Shown piece after piece: positions 35,588-42,192 of a stretch of 64,000 nt of DNA. The DNA is from Desulfonatronum thiosulfatophilum. Its GTDB lineage: Bacteria; Desulfobacterota; Desulfovibrionia; Desulfovibrionales; Desulfonatronaceae. The stretch's first letter is position 1. Each line of letters starts with the position of its first letter. Location of the stretch: assembly GCF_900104215.1 (NCBI RefSeq), contig NZ_FMXO01000002.1, positions 62,001 to 126,000 of the forward strand, given 5' to 3'. The position numbers and the translations under genes were made by a program. Under the pieces are notes generated by a model that did no database searches, was not told the origin of the DNA, and saw nothing but the letters and a program-made list of their open reading frames with translations.

Positions 35588-36079
35588 CTATCGCTTCATA
35601 TTGACATGCTGCAGGGGCACATCGAAATCCTGCTCCTCCATCAGCTTGATCACGGCCTGCAGGTCGTCGATCTGCTTGCCCGTGACCCGGACCTGTTCAT
35701 CCTGGATGGCTGCCTGAACCTTGATTTTTTGCGCCTTGATCAGCTTGACGATCTTCTGGGCCGTATCCTTGGAAATGCCTTCCCGGATCTGCACGTCCAT
35801 CTTCACCCGGCCCTGGCTGGTAGCTTCCAGCTCCTTGAACTCCATGCATTTCGGATCAAGCTTGCGCCTTGTGAAATGCGCCTTGAGCAGCTCCTCAATG
35901 GCCCGCATCTTCATCTCGTCGCCGGTGACCACATGCAGAACCTTGTCCTTGCGGTTCAAATCCAGGTCCGTTTTCACGTTGCGGAAATCGAACCGGGTAT
36001 CCAGTTCCTTGCGCACGTTGTTCACGGCGTTGTCCACCTCTTGCAGATCCACCTTGCTGACAATATCGAATGACGGCAT
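35588..36079 (-). CDS. yajQ: YajQ-family nucleotide-binding protein
   Basis: A 163-residue protein, exactly the family length: [20 protein letters not shown] at the start, the RFDFRN motif, and two ferredoxin-like halves with [20 protein letters not shown]. YajQ proteins bind cyclic di-GMP or nucleic acids in some bacteria; the role here is unknown. The ATG at 36079 follows GGAGGGAGAA, so the longer upstream frame is rejected. Confidence 0.95.
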   Translation of the reverse strand: MPSFDIVSKVDLQEVDNAVNNVRKELDTRFDFRNVKTDLDLNRKDKVLHVVTGDEMKMRAIEELLKAHFTRRKLDPKCMEFKELEATSQGRVKMDVQIREGISKDTAQKIVKLIKAQKIKVQAAIQDEQVRVTGKQIDDLQAVIKLMEEQDFDVPLQHVNMKR

Positions 36080-36149
36080 TTCTCCCTCCTCGCTTTGAGA
36101 GCATTTAAAATATCCGCGGATTACGCAGATTTTTATGTTGTCCGGCGGC

Positions 36150-36322
36150 AACTACTCAGTTCACCCGAGAAAAAGCAGACTGGGTACCCGCCTTCGCGGG
36201 TATGACTGACCTATATACGGCATTGAAAGTACAAGTCATTCCCGCGAAGGCGGGAATCCAGGTCATGCTTGCCACAAGTTTTCGAAAAGTAACCATTTCC
36301 TGCTCTGAAGCTGAGTAGTTAC
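36150..36322 (+). repeat. REP/MITE-like element, copy R3
   Basis: 173 bp with ends AACTACTCAGTTCA and TGAAGCTGAGTAGTTAC and the same two internal REP palindromes as R2. Same orientation as R2. It lies between yajQ and the 36423-39299 operon. Confidence 0.88.
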
Positions 36323-36327
36323 GTCCT

Positions 36328-36372
36328 GCGTAAAATTCGTGCCGCACTGGGGTGCGGCGGTCCCAGGGGGTG
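36328..36372. repeat. degenerate 60-bp repeat, copy D3
   Basis: GTGCCGCACTGGGGTGCGGCGGTCCCAGG resembles the core of D1 and D2; the TTTATCCCTTTGATT half is absent. Confidence 0.5.
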
Positions 36373-36422
36373 GGCAGTCACCTGATGCGTCCATTCCGGT
36401 GAGCCGCCCCCAGATCAGGCAA

Positions 36423-37328
36423 TCACTTGTGAAAAATCGCGTGCCTGCCCTTCTTTCTCCACCGCTTCCAGGGCGCGTTGAGCGCTCCGCCGGAATAGAC
36501 AGCCCCGGTCCATTGTTCATGCAATATCTTGTTGAAGACCACCATGTCGTTGAGAACGGCCCGGACCTGCAGCGACTGCATTTCGGCGCAGACCTGTTCC
36601 AGAAGCAGCGCCACGTCTTCCCGGGTTCCGCCGATGACGCCGCAATTGAGGACAGGCTTGTCATTCAGCTCGGAAAATCGACGGCCGTAGACCTGATCAA
36701 AGTGCTTGAGCATCCATGGATTGTTCTCGATCCGCGTATCCTCCGCTCCCAGGAACAGGCGGTAGACATGCCGATTCGTCAGATGCTCCCGCTGGGTTCG
36801 CCACCACCCCGGCAGCCCTTCCGGGGCCATGAACGGATCATGCTCCCATCCGGCGGAACCTCGCGCGGCATCGATCAGTCCGGTCAGGTCCAGGTAGTTC
36901 CAAAAGCTGCGATTTTCGATGAGCCGGAAAGGATCAGCACGGAACCAGGCATCCGCGACATCGACGATAAAGACATGCCGGGTCCGGTTCGCCTGATTCC
37001 CCTTCAGGTAGTCCCGAAACAGAAAAAACCGCTCATCGCCGGCGGTGAAGTCCCCCGGATGCACCCGCTGGAAACGAAAGCTCCCGCCCCGGCCAGTCCC
37101 GCCCAAAGTTGCGAACCATTGCTCGTATTTGGCTGTAAAGGCCTCGCTGAGATGGTCGTGCAGCAAAACGCCGTGCAGCCCCAATCGGCAGATCGAGTGA
37201 TACCAGCCCGCAAAGTAATCAAAGGACGACGCCGTTACGGCCTGACCGTGCTGGGGATGGCGTTTCCCGGCAAAATAGGCGCCCAGGATGACATTTCCGG
37301 GGATTGAGTCGTTTCGGGGCTTGGTCAT
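36423..37328 (-). CDS. hypothetical protein, possible GT-A-like glycosyltransferase
   Basis: A 301-residue soluble protein. A strand ending VFIVDVADAWFRADPF resembles the acidic nucleotide-sugar/metal-binding loop of GT-A glycosyltransferases that keep an aspartate-rich turn after a hydrophobic strand. Later NNPWMLKHFDQVYG and LNCGVIGGTREDV fit the acceptor side of such folds. No family is recognised with certainty. It is the last gene of a leftward four-gene operon, 22 bases after the PqqD-like gene. The ATG at 37328 has only a weak ribosome-binding site. Confidence 0.5.
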   Translation of the reverse strand: MTKPRNDSIPGNVILGAYFAGKRHPQHGQAVTASSFDYFAGWYHSICRLGLHGVLLHDHLSEAFTAKYEQWFATLGGTGRGGSFRFQRVHPGDFTAGDERFFLFRDYLKGNQANRTRHVFIVDVADAWFRADPFRLIENRSFWNYLDLTGLIDAARGSAGWEHDPFMAPEGLPGWWRTQREHLTNRHVYRLFLGAEDTRIENNPWMLKHFDQVYGRRFSELNDKPVLNCGVIGGTREDVALLLEQVCAEMQSLQVRAVLNDMVVFNKILHEQWTGAVYSGGALNAPWKRWRKKGRHAIFHK

Positions 37329-37349
37329 CAGCAATCATTGTCCCGGAAT

Positions 37350-37745
37350 TCAGCGCAGGCCGATAATCCCCCGGCGACCCAGTTCCTTGATGAATGCCGT
37401 CACGGATAATTCCGCCTCCTTGGGCTGCAGCCCGTATTCGGCGATGAAGGCGTCGATGATGTCCCGGACCGTGTGCGAGCCGTTGACCATGCTCCAGGCC
37501 AGCCCCCCCATCTCATCCAGTTCCAGCTTTTTGGTCATGGGCCTGCCGTCCCACTTGCCCAGCTTCTGGGCCCACTTCCCGAACCAAGGTTTGAGGGTGA
37601 GGGGATAGCTCAGGCGGATGAGGCCGTTGGGCTGTTTCTCCTCCAGCACGTCCTTGTTGCGCACGGGACGCAGAGACAATGCTTCCTGGCGGGTTCTCGG
37701 CTCCGAACGGCGCTGCGTCCCTTCTTTCGCGTCAAACGATCCCAT
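37350..37745 (-). CDS. PqqD-family RiPP-recognition-element protein
   Basis: A 131-residue protein. From about 45 the pattern LSYPL...WFGKW, LDEMGGLAWSMVNGSHTVRDIIDAFIAEYG and VTAFIKELGRRGII is the PqqD winged-helix fold. PqqD-type domains bind leader peptides of ribosomally made peptides and present them to modifying enzymes. No radical SAM enzyme or precursor peptide is evident next to it. Its start overlaps the end of the upstream gene by 14 bases. Confidence 0.78.
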   Translation of the reverse strand: MGSFDAKEGTQRRSEPRTRQEALSLRPVRNKDVLEEKQPNGLIRLSYPLTLKPWFGKWAQKLGKWDGRPMTKKLELDEMGGLAWSMVNGSHTVRDIIDAFIAEYGLQPKEAELSVTAFIKELGRRGIIGLR

Positions 37746-38679
37746 ATGCTTGATCTATCTCCTGAAATGCATTCAGCTCCGCGACCCGCGCGTTGAGCAG
37801 AAACACGGCCAGAATCATTTGCCCATCCATGGAGAGCCGCACGCAGGCCCTGCCCCCCCGCTGCAAAACCCTGCCCGGCAACTGCTGCCATCGGACCTCG
37901 GCGACCTGGGGTCTTCCCTCCACCGGCTTCATGGAAGTAAGCTCTCTGGCATAATAACTTTCGGCCCATTCCCGCAGGCCTGCTCCGCGAAGCACGGCCC
38001 GGGCCGGACCGACCCGTTCCAGAACCAGTCTGGTTGCGTTGTGCCATCCCCTGCCTTTGAATTCCAGCCGATATCTGCCGGGATTAAAGGCATGGCGCAT
38101 CAACTCCAGCCAAGGCGGCGACTGGAAGCGGATACCAAAGACCTGCCAGGGAAGCCACTGGCGCGGTTCAGGAGAACGCAGACTGAGCAGCACCTTGGCG
38201 GCATCCTCTTTAATGGATCCTGTTCCGGTCTCATAGAACTGGATCAGCCAAGCCATGTTTGAAGCAGGATCATAGACGACCGCGCCTCGCCCGGCAGAAA
38301 TATGTGGCGATTGTTTCGCATCCTCGTGCAGATCCGATGCTCTCCAGAAGATTGGCTTCACATGGAACCCACGCTCTTCAAGCCGGGTTACGGCTTCCGT
38401 CCATTGTTCCGGAACAGGCGGTGTCTGCGCGTCCTTTTCGTCAATGAACAGTTCCGCACCCTGCACCCCCTTGGCCAGCTTGCGAATGGTTTTAGCCACG
38501 GAAAAGCGGCCCTGGATCGGCTGCCATTTAACCTCCATGACGGGCACATCCCCAGCCTCGGCCAGAAGATACCTGCCGTCCAGCACAGCGGGCGTCCAGT
38601 CCGGCGGCACCTGCAGGATCAGACCGTTCCAGTGCAAGGGAACGAGTTGTTCGGCGAACTCGAAGGAGGAATCAGGCAT
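37732..38679 (-). CDS. conserved-looking hypothetical protein
   Basis: A 315-residue soluble protein without signal peptide. The opening, PLHWNGLILQVPPDWTPAVLDG, suggests an antiparallel beta start, and two halves look alike (KWQPIQGRFSVAKTI and RWQQLPGRVLQRGG share W-Q-P/Q-x2-GR). I do not recognise the family. The ATG at 38679 is 23 bases after the stop of the exported-protein gene; the longer frame upstream overlaps that gene and is rejected. The 14-base overlap with the PqqD-like gene indicates co-translation. Confidence 0.62.
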   Translation of the reverse strand: MPDSSFEFAEQLVPLHWNGLILQVPPDWTPAVLDGRYLLAEAGDVPVMEVKWQPIQGRFSVAKTIRKLAKGVQGAELFIDEKDAQTPPVPEQWTEAVTRLEERGFHVKPIFWRASDLHEDAKQSPHISAGRGAVVYDPASNMAWLIQFYETGTGSIKEDAAKVLLSLRSPEPRQWLPWQVFGIRFQSPPWLELMRHAFNPGRYRLEFKGRGWHNATRLVLERVGPARAVLRGAGLREWAESYYARELTSMKPVEGRPQVAEVRWQQLPGRVLQRGGRACVRLSMDGQMILAVFLLNARVAELNAFQEIDQAYGIV

Positions 38680-38702
38680 GGCCGGCCGAGCGGGTTGCCG
38701 CT

Positions 38703-39299
38703 TCAATGGGGAACAAAATCTTCCAGATTCCTGATTTGCATGGCTTCCGCATCGAGTGGAGGGCTCTCCCGGTCCAGTTGGCGCTCCCAGCACGCCCGTT
38801 CTTCCTCCCACAGGGTGAGGTGGGTCATCTTGATGGAAACACCGGGTCGCATGTCATCGAGTTTGCTGTGCATCAGAATCACTTCGACCGTCTCCTGCTC
38901 GTCGCCCAGCAACCACAGCCAAGCCTGGATGGTCCTGAAGTGGTCGCCCGCCCATTGGTCCGGCCTGCCCCAACGTTCTCTGTACAATCGATCCAGATCC
39001 CTGAATAACTGCTCATCGCGATCCACGAACTTCAGCTTCATGCGCGCCACCAGCTTTTGATCACCACAGACCGAATAGCTCAATGAACCGCCACGGACCC
39101 CCGGAATGGCGCCGGGTTTGAGCTTGACTTCCTTCATGAACAGGACGTCCGGCAACTCGGTTGCCGTATCCTGGTGCAGTAAATCCCAATAGGAATCCAT
39201 CTCCGTGCCCAGCTCGATTCCGGCCAGGGTTTTGAAAGCCCCGGCCTGGACAGGGCAGAACAACAGAAATGCCGAAAGGATAAGGGTCGTTACCTTCAT
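38703..39299 (-). CDS. exported hypothetical protein
   Basis: A 198-residue protein with a clear signal peptide (MKVTTLILSAFLLFCPVQAGA). The mature part starts FKTLAGIELGTEMDSYWDLL and is a small alpha/beta domain with one Cys pair candidate. It is the first gene of the operon that ends at 36423. The ATG at 39299 follows AAGGAGGTCGAC, the best ribosome-binding site of the operon. Function unknown. Confidence 0.68.
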   Translation of the reverse strand: MKVTTLILSAFLLFCPVQAGAFKTLAGIELGTEMDSYWDLLHQDTATELPDVLFMKEVKLKPGAIPGVRGGSLSYSVCGDQKLVARMKLKFVDRDEQLFRDLDRLYRERWGRPDQWAGDHFRTIQAWLWLLGDEQETVEVILMHSKLDDMRPGVSIKMTHLTLWEEERACWERQLDRESPPLDAEAMQIRNLEDFVPH

Positions 39300-39488
39300 G
39301 TCGACCTCCTTGCAACTTGCAAATAAAAACTTCACTCTAGCAGTGAATGCCATGAGCAAGATTTTCCGTATCTACTCAAAAGATCAGTATTTGAAATGCC
39401 CTGCAATTCGCCTGGATTCCGGCTCCCACCAGGCGGAGACGTGATCCAGATACAGGGGCCACGCTCCAGCCCGAACTCGGCACTGAGT

Positions 39489-39560
39489 GCGTTACTCCGC
39501 TGCCGCACCGGGGTGCGGGCGCTCCCAGGATTTATCCCTTTGATTGCCGCAAGTTTTTGA
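39489..39560. repeat. 60-bp dispersed repeat, copy D2
   Basis: Same order as D1: CCGCTGCCGCACCGGGGTGCGG, CTCCCAGG, TTTATCCCTTTGATT, GCCGC, T5. It is placed 30 bases before the rsbU-like start codon. Confidence 0.78.
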
Positions 39561-39590
39561 GCGCAACTTCAGCCATATCAGGAAACGAAC

Positions 39591-41210
39591 ATGCAAACGC
39601 ACCAGCGGCCTGACCCGGCCCCTCCTCCCGCGGAGCAATTCTCCGGCAACATCCGGGCCTTTGTCCACTATATTTTCGCGTTGACAGTCATGACTCTCTA
39701 CGGAGGACAGGTCTGACCGTTCATCGACTCGCTCCCGGTCTGGGAGCTCGGCCTGATGATCCTGGTCCCCTTGTCTACCGCCTTCGTGCTGCGGTTGTTC
39801 CTGAACAGACGTTTCGTTAATCCGCTTCCCCCGCTGGATCGTTCCAGACGCCAGTTCCAGATCGAACTTGCCCTGCTGGTCGGGGTCGGGATGACCATCG
39901 CCCTGTACAGCACGGTGGTCATGCAATTTCCATTTGTGCACAGCGGCCTGAAACTGGTCCTGGGCTTTCTGACTCTGGGCCTGTTCCAGTCCGTGGATCT
40001 GGCCCTGGAACGGGAGCGAAGCGTCATCCTCCAGGCCAAGGCCCTGGGTTACGGACACGCTCCCCCGGCCAAGCTGTTCCCGCTCACGCGCCGGTTTCTT
40101 CAGTTGACGATCCTGATGGCCTTTCTGATCTCCGGCGTGTTGATCCTGATCATTGTGAACGACCTGCGTTGGCTGACCCTGGGCGCCATGTTGCAGGAAA
40201 ACCTTTTCTTTCTGGTCCGCGCGGTGATCGTGGAAATTCTTTTCGTCATGAGCGTTCTTCTCGCGTTGATCATCAACCTGACCGTCTCGTATGCAAAAAA
40301 CCTGAAACTGCTGTTGGACAACCAAACCACCGTCCTGGAGCAGATCAGCAAAGGCGACCTGAGCGGGTATGTTCCCGCCGTGACCAATGACGAGCTGGGC
40401 TTCATCGCCGGCCACACCAACCGAATGCTGGAGGGGTTGCGGGAACATTTGGAGATGACCCACGGCATGGAAGTCGCCCGGCAGATCCAGGCAGACCTGC
40501 TGCCTTTTTCCGCTCCGGAAATCCCCGGGCTGGACATTGCCGGAATCAGCATCCCCACGGACGCCGTTACCGGAGATTATTTCGACTATTTCCGCACCAG
40601 GGACGAGAAACAGCTCTCCGTGCTGATCGGGGACGTCAGCGGGCATGGCGTCGGGTCGGCCCTGATCATGGCTTCTGTCCGCGCCATGATCCGCCTGCGA
40701 ACGGCGCTGCCCGGATCGCTGTCCGAGGTCATGGCTGACGTGAACCAGATGACCGTGGAAGACAATTACGGCACCGGCAGATTCATGACCCTGTTCTGCC
40801 TGATGATCGACACCTCGTCGTTCAGCCTGCGCTGGGCCGGCGCGGGCCATGATCCGGCCCTGCTGTACAGCCCGGCAAAGGACAGCTTCACCGAGTTGCC
40901 CAGTTCAGGCCTGCCGCTGGGCATCCGGCAGGACAGCGCCTATCCGGTGTCCGCCCGCGATATATTCCTGCCGGACGAAATCATCGTCATGGGCACCGAT
41001 GGAATATGGGAAACCACAAACCAGGAAGTGGAATTGTACGGAAAGGATCGGCTGCGGCAAATCATCCGAGCCCACGCCGCCGGATCGGCTCAAGAAATTG
41101 TCGAGGAGGTGGTTAAATCCGCTTCCGCATTCAGTGACGGAGAGCTGAAGGATGATCTGACCCTGGTTGTGGTCAAGGCGCTGAACCGTAAGATGCCCCG
41201 CGGCTCTTGA
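39591..41210 (+). CDS. membrane-bound RsbU-type PP2C phosphatase with in-frame TGA (possible selenocysteine, residue 42)
   Basis: The frame from ATG 39591 (AGGA 8 bases upstream) gives 41 residues, then TGA at 39714-39716, then 497 more residues. With readthrough it is a 539-residue protein: membrane segments near 24-41, 52-70, 85-105, 115-130, 160-185 and 205-235, a HAMP-like linker (ISKGDLSGYVPAVTNDELG), and a SpoIIE/PP2C phosphatase domain. The latter has TDAVTGDYFD, GDVSGHGVGSALIM, GAGHDPALLY, GTDGIWET and DDLTLVVV, the metal-binding aspartates of the family. Such enzymes dephosphorylate STAS anti-anti-sigma factors; a STAS and an RsbW-like gene face it. The TGA is followed by a SECIS-like hairpin. 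If the TGA were a real stop, translation from ATG 39756 would lose the first membrane helix. Domain call is firm; selenocysteine is a hypothesis. Confidence 0.8.
39725..39750 (+). promoter_or_regulatory. bacterial SECIS-like hairpin
   Basis: CGA-(CTC bulge)-GCTCCC-GGTCT-GGGAGC-TCG forms 9 base pairs with a 3-nt bulge on the 5' side. The apical loop GGTCT is, from memory, the same as in E. coli fdhF mRNA, where a loop G and U are contacted by SelB. The loop G-U lies at nucleotides 25-26 counted from the T of TGA, against about 23-24 in fdhF. Confidence 0.6.
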
Positions 41211-41214
41211 TCAC

Positions 41215-41556
41215 TCACTTGTCCTGCAATTCCCGCAAGGCCGCATCACAGTCCGCATACATGGCAAAGATTTCATTGTATCCGGAAATATCAAAAATCT
41301 CCTGGATGTAATCCTTGAGCCCGCAAATCGCGATCCGACCGTTGGCGGCCTGCAGACGCTGGTAGGTCATGACCAACACGCGCAATCCGGAGCTGTTGAT
41401 GTAGTCCAACTGATGGAAATCAAAAACCAGCTTTGTCGCACCCTGATCCAGTTTTATCAGCACTCGCTCCTCAAAAGCCTGGGCCTCATTCCCGTCCAGC
41501 CTGCCCTGCAGGGTGAACACCACGATTTCACGTCGGCTATTTTCTTTGATTTCCAT
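41215..41556 (-). CDS. STAS-domain anti-anti-sigma factor
   Basis: A 113-residue STAS protein. The phosphorylatable serine sits in DYINSSGLRVL, the standard site. In partner switching the dephosphorylated form binds the RsbW-type kinase and frees its target. It lies 3 bases after the RsbW-like gene stop and is convergent with the phosphatase gene, whose stop is 4 bases away. The target (sigma factor or other effector) is not identified here. Confidence 0.92.
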   Translation of the reverse strand: MEIKENSRREIVVFTLQGRLDGNEAQAFEERVLIKLDQGATKLVFDFHQLDYINSSGLRVLVMTYQRLQAANGRIAICGLKDYIQEIFDISGYNEIFAMYADCDAALRELQDK

Positions 41557-41559
41557 TGG

Positions 41560-42045
41560 TTATTCTCCACCCTGCGGTTCCGGCACCCGAACAGGGTTAT
41601 GACATTTTTCAGCATTGCAAAGGCTGCCCAGATCCTTTTCCATGGTCAAGATATTCCGCCCGTTTTCATATCGATAGGCTATCGAGTTCATAATGGATCT
41701 GACGAGATGCACGCCCATGCCTCCCACACATCGCTTCCGTTCCAGCAGGGGCTTGTCCAATTCCGGCTCCGATACGTCCCCAATGGGGTTGAACGGCCGG
41801 GCATTGTCACGGACCTCAAGCCTGGCTTGTTGCCCAGTTATTTCCACCGCCACATCGATCTCATACCCCTCCGCCGACTGATATCCGTACTGCAAAATAT
41901 TGGTGATGATTTCGTCCAAGGCGAGGGTAATTTGGTACACGCACTTGTCGGACCATCCTTGTTCCGAGCCCAGATTGCGGAGCGATGCGACCAGTCCGGC
42001 CATAGTGCCCTGGGAGTTGGTTAATTTGTAGCTTCTCCGGATCAT
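41560..42045 (-). CDS. RsbW-type anti-sigma factor/serine kinase (HATPase_c)
   Basis: A 161-residue GHKL ATPase: N box LALDEIITNILQYGY, G1 box VRDNARPFNP and G2 box GGMGVHLVRSIM. It would phosphorylate the STAS protein and sequester a sigma factor or other partner. The start at 42045 follows AAGGAAAG; a longer frame exists but lacks conservation-like pattern. A Cys-containing C-terminal tail (SLCNAEKCHN) is an extra, with two cysteines that might respond to redox state or metal (inference). Confidence 0.88.
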   Translation of the reverse strand: MIRRSYKLTNSQGTMAGLVASLRNLGSEQGWSDKCVYQITLALDEIITNILQYGYQSAEGYEIDVAVEITGQQARLEVRDNARPFNPIGDVSEPELDKPLLERKRCVGGMGVHLVRSIMNSIAYRYENGRNILTMEKDLGSLCNAEKCHNPVRVPEPQGGE

Positions 42046-42192
42046 TGCCTTTCTTTCCTTTTGCTGCATTGTCTGCAATCCTATGCAAGGCATGACTTCA
42101 ACGCAAGGTCTCCGGGTGGGAACTCCCGGCAATCAACGGCATGCACGTGACATCACGCTGAATCCAATCCCGCACAACATGGATCGCGGATC

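Noticed and set aside
18491-36322. CRISPR array from the repeated CGAAGGCGGGAATCCAG motif
   Set aside because: The copies are far apart, palindromic and lack regular spacers; they are REP/MITE-like elements.
39714-39716. treating the TGA simply as the end of a 41-residue peptide followed by a separate phosphatase gene from ATG 39756
   Set aside because: ATG 39756 has no ribosome-binding site and starts inside a membrane helix, while the frame across the TGA is continuous in character. It is kept as the main alternative, not the preferred reading.
39492-40850. 452-residue leftward frame opposite the RsbU-like gene
   Set aside because: It is rich in Gln, His and Asp without any domain pattern, and is the shadow of a clear PP2C phosphatase gene on the other strand.
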